Source: Hypomesus transpacificus (taxonomy: Eukaryota; Chordata; Actinopteri; Osmeriformes; Osmeridae). Taken from it: DNA of 64,000 nt. The position numbers and the translations under genes are program-made. Location: the NCBI RefSeq assembly GCF_021917145.1, contig NC_061074.1, forward strand, positions 4,996,581 to 5,060,580, written 5' to 3'. Shown here piece after piece: positions 39,082-49,548 of this stretch. Below the pieces are notes generated by a model. It saw only the letters and a program-made list of their open reading frames with translations. It was not told the origin of the DNA and made no database searches. Numbering within the stretch: the first letter of the stretch is position 1; the number at the start of each line of letters is the position of its first letter.

Positions 39082-41369
39082 TTCTCTCATATGTTCAAAC
39101 TCTGCTCTCTCTCAACTTCACAGGCCCTACAGGACATGGTTTGCTCTTGAGTAAGATTTCAAAGCACCACCTCTTCCCCTTCCTCGTTCTAACCTCCCTG
39201 ACCCCAGTATGAGTTATGGTATTTTCCTGCAGCGGAGCTAGGCTACTAAAAAAAAGATTTCTAAAACAAAATGTCCTTGAAAAAGGTTAATTGTTTTGGC
39301 AATTACAAGTTGGAAGCACCTGTGACTTACAATACTCACACAGCTGTCTCTTCCCTTCTCATGTCCTATCTTAACTGTAAGATGCAGTAATACCTCTAAA
39401 GAGTAAGCTTGGCCAACCCACAAAGACATTTGCAAGACCAGTAACAGATTGTCTTTGCAAAAAGTTGTGGAATGGCCTGTCTAGCCTCCAAGAATAGTGG
39501 CCTCTAGAACACAACCAACCCTGAGAAGTCTGTTGGCTGGAGACCGACATTAGCTTTTGCATGGCTAACACTCATTAGATGCAGCTGGTTGGTATATGAC
39601 ACCCTAATTGTACCTGTTCACGCTGGCCACATCAGTATTTTTGATATGCTTTGAAATGTCCACAAAGGCAAACTTTCTAAATTTGTGTAATGTGCTAAGT
39701 TGCTTTTATCTCTCTCCTTCTCTCCCCCACCCTTGTCCTCCCTGCCTCCATCCATCATTCCCTCTGTCCCACCCCGTCACTCTCCAGCGGGAAGAAACGT
39801 AAGCCTGCCTGGACAGACAGAATCCTGTGGCGCATGAAGCCCAAAGCCCTGCCCAGCGACCGGGAAGACGAGGAGGAGGACTCAGGATTGGACGAGAAGC
39901 TGGCCGTTTCAGTGAAAGCAGAGGAAGAGGAGGAGTTTCCTCTGAAAGTCAAGCTAGACTCGTACGTCAGCAACATGGAGTACCGCATCAGCGACCACAA
40001 ACCTGTCATAGGCCTTTTTACCATGGAGGTGAGGCACGGTTCCCATTCCTTGGCTTCATGTGTCTACTGGTTTCCCATGAATGGCACGTCATAAGTTAAA
40101 GTCTTTCATCTCAGACTGTTTTTTCTTCTCTCTTGATCTCTCGCTCCTCTCTAGTTGAAGAAAATGTATGAGACTCCCCTGGTGCGTGTGTATGCTGAGG
40201 GGGATTGGAGCGCTGACATGGACGCCATGGCAGTTTACAGCCCCCAGCAGCCCTTCCCCTCTAGCACCTGGGACTGGATTGGCCTGTACGAGGTCAGATA
40301 ATGGGGCCCGCCCATGAAAGCCAAACATTTACATTTAGTCATTTAGCAGACGCGCTTATCCAGAGCGACTTACAGTAAGTACAGGGACATTCCCCCGAGG
40401 CAAGTAGGGTGAAGTGCCTTGCCCAAGGACACAACGTCATTTTGCACAGCCGGGAATCGAACCGGCAAACTTTGATTACTAGCCCGATTCCCTAACTGCT
40501 CAGCCACCTGACTCCCTCCCTGGTCCTCCAAGCATGGGTTTTTGCTCCAGTGGGGTAAGGGATATATTGTTTTTGTGTTCCAGGTGGGATTCACATGCCT
40601 GTCAGATTACCTTACCTACACCTGGGTGAAAGATGACCAGGTCTCCTTTAATGATGAGGTCATACAGGTACTGCCTTTGTCTGTCTTTCTGTGTGTATCC
40701 ACGTTCACATTTGAACTTGAGTAGAGGCGTGTGTATTGGTGTGTGCGTGTGCATGTCTTCAGTAGAGGTGCATGTATTGACCCTGTTTTCCCTGCACTCC
40801 TCCAGGTGTATGTGAGTAAGGAAGAGATCCCGGTGAGGGGAGGAGAGTGTGTCCTCTGCTACTACAGCAGCACTCTGCAGTGCATCATTGGCATCAGCCC
40901 CCCCTTTAAGGTCAGTGTTGGTGTATATACATACGAATGTATGTGGAGTCAGATGGCTGAGTGGTGAGGGAGTCGGGCTAGTAATCAGAAGGTTGCCAGA
41001 TCGATTCCCCACTGTGCTAAATGACGTTGTGTCCTTGGGCAAGGAAGGCACTTCACCCTACTTGCCTCGGGGGAATGTCCCTGCACTTACTGTAAGTCGC
41101 CCTGGATAAGAGCGTCTGCTAAATGACTACATGTAAATGTACACATCGGCGTGTTTGTTGAGACAAACATACCTAGAAACCGGGTCTTAAATACTGTCAT
41201 ATTGACTACAGTACCATCTACATTCTGCAGTGTTGTCCTCTTCCATCGTAATGGGGGCCTTTCTTGTTGCTCTTTGTTTTTTCTTTAGGTGAACGAGTCT
41301 AAAGTAACTGTCGAGATGGGCATGGCTCCAGACAACATCAACTGGCTAGACAAGCTAACAGACAGTTAA
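36426..41369 (+). CDS. inpp5k: Inositol polyphosphate 5-phosphatase K-type (SKICH)
   Basis: Removes the 5-phosphate from phosphoinositides such as PI(4,5)P2 and PIP3, damping PI3K signalling. Twelve exons: 36426-36667, 37186-37290, 37496-37604, 37780-37896, 38120-38295, 38516-38627, 38874-38983, 39788-40028, 40155-40292, 40584-40667, 40806-40910, 41289-41369. They give 539 residues. The catalytic domain starts at HMVTWNVASADPPEDV and carries GLQEVY, GYWGNKGGVSIRLSF, WLGDLNFRI, KKRKPAWTDRILW and SDHKPV. An acidic insert (EDEEEDSGLDEK) lies between the last two. A C-terminal SKICH domain has SSTWDWIGLYEVGF and CVLCYYSSTLQCIIGIS. The roughly 80-residue N-terminal extension (MDEIRHLFGTMGRVRSDSMA) is not in human INPP5K. 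The catalytic part is about as close to INPP5J, so the paralogue call rests on linkage to pitpna, tekt1, fbxo39 and xaf1. Confidence 0.85.
38637..38712. repeat. (CA)n microsatellite
   Basis: About 37 CA units starting about ten bases after the donor of inpp5k exon 38516-38627. Confidence 0.95.
39043..39080. repeat. poly-C run followed by (CA)n
   Basis: Imperfect C-rich run then CA units, upstream of the candidate cassette exon at 39124. Confidence 0.85.
39124..39150 (+). other. candidate 27-nt cassette exon of inpp5k
   Basis: A pyrimidine-rich acceptor (CTCTCTCAACTTCACAG) and a GTAAGA donor bound 27 bases. The phase matches the flanking exons, adding RPYRTWFAL and turning the following Ser into Asp before GKKRKPAW. 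Neighbouring exons splice in frame without it. Not known in human INPP5K or INPP5J as far as I recall. Confidence 0.35.
40325..40516 (-). mobile_element. tRNA-derived SINE, copy A
   Basis: On the minus strand it opens with a tRNA-like head (GGTGGCTGAGCAGTTAGGGA, B box GGTTCGATTCC). It then continues through a conserved core to GTCTGCTAAATGACTAAATG. This core is widespread in teleosts; V-SINE affiliation is likely but not proven here. Sits in the inpp5k intron before exon 40584-40667, antisense to the gene. Confidence 0.85.
40945..41140 (+). mobile_element. tRNA-derived SINE, copy B
   Basis: Same family as copy A, sense to inpp5k, in the intron after exon 40806-40910. Head GGAGTCAGATGGCTGAGTGG, core with GACGTTGTGTCCTTGGGCAA, end GTCTGCTAAATGAC. 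Nearly full length, with small differences from copy A. Confidence 0.85.
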
Positions 41370-42750
41370 TTTAAAGCACTGTTGGGTTGATGAAGTGCTC
41401 ATCTATTACCATACGGAATGAGATGGAAGGCACGTTTTGAGTGAGAATGTGTGATGATGATTCAAATGCAGAGCTTGCAGGACCAGAAATGGCCTTAAAG
41501 GCAGTCAGTACTGTTACATTTCCGCTTCTACCTTCTCTCCACTATTTATTCTTTTTGCTTCTCTTTCCTTTTTTTGTAACAGTATGGGATTTTGCTCTCA
41601 GTCATCTTGTCTTCTTTTCTCTCTCCTCACTTTTCTTCTGGACCGTTCGCTCTATTGCTGCTGAGACATCACTAAATAACCTGGTTCAGATCCTTTCTAA
41701 TAATCCTTTTCTAATATATCAGCACTCTGTTGAGCTCGCACAACCAAAACCTTAAAATAGTCCCCACATACCTGCACTCCAGGCAGATTTAAGTGAATCT
41801 GCACTGAGTACAGATTTCAGATATTGTCAATTACTGGTCTGATTTCTAGCTACATGGTCAGTGCCCCTTCCTTTTTATAGAACCATGACTATAGTTATAC
41901 AATATTTATCTTCTTCTCCAATGACACCGATGATACAAGACTGTTTACCATAGTTTTTTTCTGGTCAGTTTTAAATTTATTCTCAAGTAAATGTTCTCTA
42001 TTTATAATTTTTTTTTTAAAAGAGTTCAGTGCACAGATTTAAAGTAATTGTCCAATTGGATTCCGAGACCTTGCAGACCGACTTGGAAAATCAATCTTTT
42101 TTTAATCATGTCATAATGTTAGTAATGCAACGTAAAAATATTTTAGTACCAGGTCATCTGTTTCCTGGGGTTAGTCTGCTGCCAGTTATCTTCTAATTAA
42201 TGCTTCCATTCCATTTTGGCCATTTGGTTGTTTGGTTTGCATATAACAGTAGAAAAATATATATATGAGAGAGAGAGAGATAAATATATTGCACAAATTG
42301 TTAATGTTTGTATTCACCATGTCCTATATATTGAAAAGTTATTGATATGACTGTTTTCCATGTACTGTAGGCCTATAAGACTGGATGTTGAGTAAACAGA
42401 GGATAAGAAGATTCAGCAAGTGCCTTAAAGAAATATACATTGATGCTCAATGTCTTGGTGTAGAGCTTACTTGCATTTGATTATGTATTTTTGGATTGAA
42501 TATATACAGGATGTAGGTAGGTTTGCTTGTTCTGCACATTCAAGTAGATATGCATACAATGATGAAGGCACTTCACTTTGATCTGTTTCAGTTTAATCAG
42601 ATCTGTATTTTCTTTAGGCTTGCAGGAAATGTTTCTAGCTATATTTTACTGTAAAGATTACTGCTACTTGTTGTCACTTTATCTGTATTCTATTTTTTAA
42701 TACGTTATAGGAGTGGTCTATTGTCTAAGTAATGTATGTGAATGTATGCA
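41370..42750 (+). other. inpp5k 3' UTR
   Basis: AT-rich sequence without a conserved reading frame, running from the inpp5k stop to a canonical AATAAA at 42751. Confidence 0.65.
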
Positions 42751-42756
42751 AATAAA
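42751..42756 (+). terminator. inpp5k poly(A) signal
   Basis: AATAAA, only about 130 bases upstream of the tekt1 X-box. The inpp5k end and the tekt1 promoter are therefore close together. Confidence 0.6.
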
Positions 42757-42885
42757 CGTACTGTAACAAAATAACTAATTTATAGTTTTAAGAAAGCAAA
42801 CAACACAACGAGTATACTCGAGATCTCAAGGCTGTCGCGTTTCCAATATGAGCACTTGTCTCGGCCCAGTTGAAAGATGTGTTGT

Positions 42886-42909
42886 GTTGCTGTAGCAACC
42901 GTTTGTTTA
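42886..42909 (+). promoter_or_regulatory. RFX X-box adjoining a FOX site, upstream of tekt1
   Basis: GTTGCTGTAGCAAC (42886-42899) is a perfect inverted repeat matching the X-box bound by RFX factors. One base later comes GTTTGTTTA (42901-42909), a forkhead site of the FOXJ1 type. Both factors drive ciliary genes, and tekt1 starts 650 bases downstream after a probable untranslated first exon. Confidence 0.6.
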
Positions 42910-43559
42910 GATACCGAGAGACGTCATCGATGAGTAGCAACTTTTTTATGTTACAACAGACGAAACGGTACCAGCGTATAAGAAAGGTTGGTACAGCACG
43001 GTTTTGGTTGATAACACATTTTGTGGCCTTATTGTTTGTTTTTTTACTTTTGAAATGCTACTGTTATCAGCCATCTAGCTAAAAACTAGTTTGATACATT
43101 TCTGTAGGCTAACGGTACTGTACTGTTATAGTCTATATCAGCCAAGTACAGTATCCCATATTTCGTAGCCTACAATTTGGATTAGCCTTCTAAAGTCTTG
43201 AGGGTAGCGTAGACTAACCATTTAATTCACAAAGAAAGTGTAAAACAGTATAACCTCACTTATGATAGCTATACTACCTATCATCAGTACCGATCAGTAC
43301 CAACAGAATGACGTTTTTGTGTGTGGAATGCCCACTTCTTTCCAGCCTTGTTTCAGCAATCCGGTTCTAGCCTTGCAAGGCGGCCTTTCCTTCTTGGCTT
43401 ATTTTGTGAAAAAACTCTTAATTAAACTCGTCAAAGTGTAGAAGTTCAGACAGTAATTAGGGGTACTGTTTCTCATATTAGAATGTATTTTATATTATTT
43501 CCTAGTGCAGCTTTAATCAACAACTACAAGCCTAGACTCTGACTGACCAACAGTGGAGG

Positions 43560-46189
43560 ATGTCTCGACTGATGGGACCTCCACTGAAGTTCATGCCCGC
43601 TGAGTGGAGGTTAGCCAACCAGCTGCAGTATGTGAGTGCAGAGGCTGAGCGGGCACGCTCAGAGCGGCTGATAGCAGAGAGCAAGAGACTGATGGAGGAA
43701 AGTGACAACGCAGCCAAACGCATGCAGCGGGATGCCAATCAGAGACTAGGTAAGACTTGTAGCCTTATGGGACCCATGGCATGGTCAAGAATCATTACAC
43801 AGTTCAAAATGTTGTTTCCAAATACTCACCACAGCCATATGTTCCTCCCTTGTGTTCCTGTGTGTGTCCAGACCAGAGAATCCATGACATCAAATTCTGG
43901 AGGCAGGAGCTGGACCAGAAGCTGGAGGAGATAGTGCAGGAGATCGAGGTTCTGATCATCTTCAAGAACCGTGTGGAGAAAGCCCTGGAAAGCTGTGCTG
44001 AGCCCCTTAGGGTCACTCTGCTCTGCCTGGAAGAGAGGTTACGGGTCAGACCTTTCAGTAAACCAGACATTCAGTCAGACGTAGTTAAAGCTACTACATT
44101 ACCAGCATTATCAGGATAAAGGGTGTATGTTTTTAAGATTTGTTCTCCCCAAGCCACAGTGTGTGCAGTTCATCCCCAACTGAAAACTGGATGGTACAGA
44201 CATACAGGTCAGACAGAGGCTTTACCGTTTCCGTCCTGTGTTTGTGTGTCAACAGACAGAAGCGTGTGGCGATCGACCTGGTGCATGACGAGGTGGAGCG
44301 TGAGCTGATGAAGGAGAGGGAAGTCATCGAGGGTGTGGAGGCTCTGCTGAAGCGCACCATTGAACAGACCAATGAGCAGATAAGGTAGTAGAGGGTAGTG
44401 ACTAGATTAGACCAATGAGCAGACAAGATAGAGAGGAGGGGTGAGGTGGGGATCCTTCACTGATTTTCTTCTCCCAAGGTTTCTTCCATTTTTCCTCTTT
44501 TGAGTTTTCCTGCAACTTTCTCCTTGTTTTTGAAGATTTTAGGATGGTTTAGGTGAAGTTCCATGGGCATATGTGAAGCCTTCTGTGATGTTACTTGTAA
44601 AAAGGGCTTTATTAATACAATTGTATTTGATGAGAAAAGGAGGGGCTAGAGGAGACCCATGAGCACGTGTGTTTTTCTGGTTTCCAGACTGAACCGCTCT
44701 GCTAAGTACCACCTTGAGAAGGACCTGATAAACAAGTACCAGGCTGAGAGAATTGACAACTTCTGCTCCATCCTCACCAACAACTCCTCTAGCCTGGAAG
44801 ACACTCCCAAGGAAACGGGGATCACAGTACCATGGTATAAACGAGATTTTCATGCATGCTCGAAAAGCTTCTTCCTCCTCTGTCCTTTATCTTCTTTCTA
44901 TAAATCTTTCTATAAATTGAACAGAATAGACAGTGTAACTCTAACCTTGTGTCTCCTCCAGCAACACAGTGACCCCAGAGGAGTGGGAGAACTTCTCCAA
45001 CATCAACATCACCAAGGCAGAGCATGAGAAGAACAACTCCATGTCACTGAGGGCCCTGGTGGACAGCCTGCTGGAGCAGACAGCTGCGGACATAAGCAGG
45101 CAGCATCACATCACCAGCACGGCCCTGCGGCAGCAGGTCCAGGAGAGCAAGACCACCAAGAGGCAGCTGGAGGACCATCTGGCCAAGGTCACACTGCTCT
45201 ACTTTCTGTTACTTGTACAGTATCCTGTGACTATTTGTTTATCGTGTAAAACTATTACAGAAGAGAAGCAGTTAGCTGTTGATTGTATCTTGATGGATGC
45301 TCTATTATAGAACAAAAGAGGCTGTGGCTGCTATCAGATGGATATTCTATGGATATTCTGTTCTTGCATTGTATTGTATTGAATGGTATTGTGTTAAAAT
45401 AATTGTATTTGATTAAATTCCCCCTGGCAGGTGCTGTCAGAGATCTCCAGCCAGGAGAAGAACCTGGAGGCCCTGCATGTGGCCATCACTGACAAGGAGG
45501 CCCCCCTGAAGATGGCCCAGACCCGTCTCATGGCCCGCTGCCAGAGGCCCAGCTGGGAACTGTGCCACGACGCGGTCCAGGTCCGTCTGCTGGAAGAGGT
45601 CCAGGAGCTCATGGCTCACATCGACAGGTCAGCCAATTTACCCCGAGTGTTGTTTATCAAGCATATGCACGTGAAATGAAGTATCTGCTTCCCGAATCAT
45701 CTTTTCCTTGGCTGGGGATTGGCTACTGAATACAAAATGTCTGAGAGGTCAGAGGTCACAGCATGGGGTAGGAGACGGCAAAGTAGTTGAGCTCTGATAG
45801 GATGAGCTGCCTGTAGCGAGAGTACACCTCCCATGGTTGGTTATCAATCCACATTGTGGGTCTCACACAGATACAACTGGATTGGTGCCCCTCTTAAAGA
45901 TCTTGAATGATTTGCCATTAGAAACCATTCTTTTCACTTTCTGCTTAAGATGGTTAGGTAAATTTCAGATTTGTGTCTGATGGGTAACGTTGTCCCTCTA
46001 ACCCCACTCACCTGATCTCCTGCTCCCAGGTTACGCCAGGCACAAGCCCTGTCGGAGATGGAGCTGAAGGCCCTGATCCGCAGCCAGCTAAACCTGGAAG
46101 AAGAGGTCCAGGTGAAGTCCCACTCTCTCTACATTGACGAGGTCATCTGCACCCAGCTGCGCCAGCCTGTGGCAATACACAGTTTCTGA
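43560..46189 (+). CDS. tekt1: Tektin-1
   Basis: Coiled-coil filament protein of ciliary and flagellar doublet microtubules, found mainly in sperm and multiciliated cells. Seven exons: 43560-43749, 43872-44037, 44256-44384, 44688-44834, 44962-45187, 45431-45627, 46030-46189. They give 404 residues (human 418). Landmarks shared with human TEKT1 include the FMPAEWRLANQLQY-type start, IDLVHDEVERELMKE, NRSAKYHLEKDL, ISSQEKNLEALH and SLYIDEVICTQLRQ near the end. Predicted mostly helical. The tektin signature nonapeptide (RPNVELCRD in most tektins) reads RPSWELCHD here. The donor of the second exon is GTTACG, chosen because it gives the correct protein spacing; GTCAGA eight bases later would not. 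The start follows an acceptor (ACCAACAG), so the 5' leader is spliced. Convergent with fbxo39. Confidence 0.93.
45644..45831 (-). pseudogene. duplicated 3' end of fbxo39 inside tekt1 intron 6
   Basis: This 188-base stretch matches 46451-46637 at high identity; the 3' 110 bases differ by about one base. On the minus strand it repeats the last codons of fbxo39 (YRQLILSELNYFAVSYPML and stop) and its adjacent 3' UTR. No upstream fbxo39 coding sequence is attached, so it cannot encode an F-box protein. It begins about 16 bases after the tekt1 donor at 45627. Confidence 0.85.
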
Positions 46190-46273
46190 GCAGCCAGGGT
46201 TCCTGAAATATTGTCTGGGACTCTGTTGTACCACTGGGGTGTGAGGGGGTTCGATCCCAGATCTTCCAGTGTC

Positions 46274-46289
46274 TTTATTCATCAATAAA
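46274..46289. terminator. two-way poly(A) signal between tekt1 and fbxo39
   Basis: TTTATTCATCAATAAA holds AATAAA on the plus strand (46284-46289) for tekt1 and AATAAA on the minus strand (46279-46274) for fbxo39. It lies 95 bases after the tekt1 stop and about 285 bases after the fbxo39 stop. Confidence 0.7.
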
Positions 46290-46561
46290 CAATGAGATAT
46301 GAATATACCATTAAAAAGAGGCTCCGCTAATGCTTTTTTGCATTTTTGGGGTTTGCTGTAACTTTAATATATCTTAGTCTAATCAGAGGATTGTAAACAT
46401 AATGTAAAAGAGAAACAGACCAGGTGAATGTGTGGGTATGTAAGCCTGTTCGAGTGTCATTTATCAAGGACGTGCACATGAAATTAAGTATCTGCTTCCT
46501 GCATCGTATTTCCTGGGCTGGTGATTGGCTACTGAATACAAAATGTCTGAGAGGTCAGGGG

Positions 46562-48852
46562 TCACAGCATGGGGTAGGAGACGGCAAAGTAGTTGAGCTC
46601 TGATAGGATGAGCTGCCTGTAGCGAGAGTACACCTCCTCCAACTGCTCATCCTCATCATGGGTCTCGTACTTGTTGGTGTAGATACGCACCTGAAGGCAG
46701 GAACATGTGTGAGTCTGTGTGAAGTACTGGGGCCAGTCTGGGTCTCTTGAGTACCTCAATGTGTTACCACAACTATCTGAGATGAGGGAAGACCTCATCT
46801 CCCAGGCAGTGAACCTGGTTTCTGGTTAAACATTTTCTGGATGGGTTCCTCTACAAGGGCAACTGAAGGTAAACTTAAAATCTGAACATCAAACAGATCT
46901 TTTCCAGCTGCCCTGCCAATCGCATGCTAGGGGAGTGGTTTGACCTTTCCTTATACCAGTTCCCCCCAGATATGCCCCTCTTTTACCTTGATGGTCCTGA
47001 GGCAACACTTTTTATCCAGGCGTTTTTGCAGCAGGAAGTCTAGGAAACTGATATGCAGGAAGGCCCAGACCTTGAGGTAGACCAGCCGTGGACACAGCTG
47101 CACTAGATCCAGAATCTCCTCATCCACACTCTCATGACTGTTGTTCAGGTCCAGGGTCAACTTCTACTCCAGATAGATACACAAAAGAGACAACAGGAGG
47201 AAAAAAAAGGAAACAGGGTTGAAGTTGAAATATACATTTATTCATTGTTCATCATTGTTTCATTGATTTGTAATGTGTTCACTGCATTTTAGAGTTACAG
47301 TGTGAGGCAAGGTAAGGTAAGGTGTGACCTAAATATACAGTACGCATTTAACACGTCTACAACCTCCCCATCCACTGACCTGCAGGCAATGGCCGTACCA
47401 GGGCAGTATGCTGGAAAGGGCAGGCTTAACACTCCAGTCCTGCTCACTGAAGTAGCAGCTGGTCAAGCTGAGAGATCTCAAAGGGATCTCCTTCAGAAGG
47501 ATCTGGCTCAGATTATTCAGGCTCAGGATCCGCTCCACTGTAATCTGGACCCGTAGATCCGGACAGTGGCGGGCCAGGTGGACCCAGGAATCACCCGAGA
47601 TCATCTGCAGGTGGGGCTCGTGTACGTGGCAGCGCACGATGAGGGCACGCAGGGAGCCCCCACCCCTGAGATTTTGGCACGCCACAGAAAGAGCAGCCAG
47701 CAGTTCATCAGACACACAGCTGTAGTTCAGAGTGAGGGTGGACAGACCTCTGAACCTAGGAGGAAGTAGATGAAAACAATATATTGGCGGAGATAGTTGT
47801 GGCATGGCTCGGCCAGCAAGTCATCTCATCAGCTAATGTCACCACATGGGGATCTTATATCCTATATGCTTCCTGCCTTGTTATTATTGTATGTCTTTGT
47901 GCCATGCTAGCTATGCTCCAAGGTAAGTTCCCCCTTTGATAACCACAACGCCAAAGACAAACCTATTTCTACTGCAATAAATGGTAAAGTCTAAATGTCT
48001 CGACAGAAAAAGTGATACATTGGAAATGTTCACTTCTGTTCCCTATACTTTGTCCTCAAGCCCACCACTGTACCTGTTCATGACATGGGCGAAACCTGGA
48101 GAACCGTACACTGCCAGCGGCTGGGAGAAAAAATCCTCCAGGTTCAGGCTGATGATGCCAGGCCTCCGGCACAGGTGGACATGCTGCTGTGCTGCAGCCA
48201 CGGCCTCCAGCACCTCCAGGCCCTGTGGGAGGTTGAGCCGGGCTCCCCTCAGACTCAGCTGGCCCAGGCGAGAGCCCTCCCTCCTCAGGTAGAAGGTCAG
48301 GCTGCGGACAAGGCCGTTCCTCACGCTGCGGCACCAGACGGCGCGGTCCAGCTCCATGTGGTTGATGGTGAGGGAGCGCAGGCGGCCACCTGTCTTGCGC
48401 AGCGCCGCCAGGAAGGTCCTCAAGGTCTGCTGGAAGCGACGGGACACTAGGGAGTTGAGGGGGTGGGAGAAACGGATCTCCAAGTCCTCCAGGTAGTTGC
48501 CGTACGCTTTGGCATAGCAGACCGCCGTCTCAAGCTCTGAGCGCCGCGTGCGCGAGATGCGTCCGGAAAAGTTGAAGGTCCGGACTCTCCAGAGGGAGGG
48601 CGAGTGCATCACATGGTGCCAGTGGCGGCAGACGAGCATGGCTCGGACACGGTCACGGTCTCGCAGCCACCAGAAGACCTGACGCAAACACACGTCTGGG
48701 AGGTAACCCCAGCCACATCTAGGCTGATCATCCTCCTCATCGTCATACTCCTCTTCATCCACCTCTGTCATTCCCTCCTTTTCAACTTTGGCTTCCTCTT
48801 CTTCGATTTCCTCGTCGGAGATTTGTTCCACAGGATCCTCCGGGTGATTCAT
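46562..48852 (-). CDS. fbxo39: F-box only protein 39
   Basis: Substrate-recognition subunit of an SCF-type ubiquitin ligase; mammalian FBXO39 is mostly testis-expressed and its substrates are poorly known. Four exons in transcript order: 48852-48074, 47755-47380, 47163-46987, 46690-46562. They give 486 residues (human 442). An acidic N-terminus (ISDEEIEEEEAKVEKEG, EVDEEEYDDEEDD) precedes the F-box (GWGYLPDVCLRQVFWWLRDR to CRHWHHVMHSPSLWR). Leucine-rich-repeat-like segments follow (LEDLEIRFSHPLNSL, LSTLTLNYSCVSDELL, LRSLSLTSCYFSEQDW). The C-terminus is LILSELNYFAVSYPML. The acceptor of exon 47163-46987 uses TAG at 47164-47166; using the AG three bases further would drop one lysine. Flanked by tekt1 and xaf1, the same neighbours as in human 17p13. 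Confidence 0.92.
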
Positions 48853-49548
48853 TTGAAAACAAAGGGCTCAGTGACAGACTACAAGTTGAACCATCAGATT
48901 TGTATCATATAGAAATGATAGATACAAAAAACTATAGGTTGTTATCAGAATGTTTCCCTGTAGTCAATAAATTAACCTACTTGGATGTTTTCTGAAGCTT
49001 GACTATAAAAACAGGACAAGCTATGTCCATTTTTGCAGTCATTTTCTCACTGTTAACTAACTGTGGATAGTGACCTAAAACCACAACCATGCTTTTAGAA
49101 CATGCACACATGTATAGTCACAATGTCAAGCCTTTATGACATCACAGTGTACAACCAATATACTGTAAGATACACCCCTTGTTAGCAATAGGGGCCCTGA
49201 CACAAATAGCAACAAAGTAGCTAACTTTTGAACACTATTCAAATGTATTTATATTTCTATTTTAATACAAATGTTAGTATAATTATATGATAAAACAATG
49301 AGCAGCTACAATGTATGTGGTCATTGTGCAAATACTTTTAATGGACATGACTAATTTATAGCTTGGATGCCTATGTAAACTTGTTTTGAATGAACAGATT
49401 CATGTTATAAACGTATGTATTGCATCAGAACAATTTAATAGAACTAGTAAATTCTGGTAATTCTGGTAGAACTTTTACTTTAATAACAATCAGTTGTATT
49501 GTCTGGGTCGTCGACGTATTCTTTTTAAACGGTCTTCCCTTCTCTTCT
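48853..49548 (-). other. fbxo39 upstream region and xaf1 3' UTR
   Basis: AT-rich, no conserved coding exon. Both genes run leftward, so the right part should be the xaf1 3' UTR. A minus-strand ATTAAA at about 49479-49484, some 65 bases past the stop, is a weak poly(A) candidate. Confidence 0.4.

Noticed and set aside
46248-46258. B-box GGTTCGATCCC in the tekt1 3' UTR
   Set aside because: No partner A box or SINE core was seen nearby; too little to call an element.
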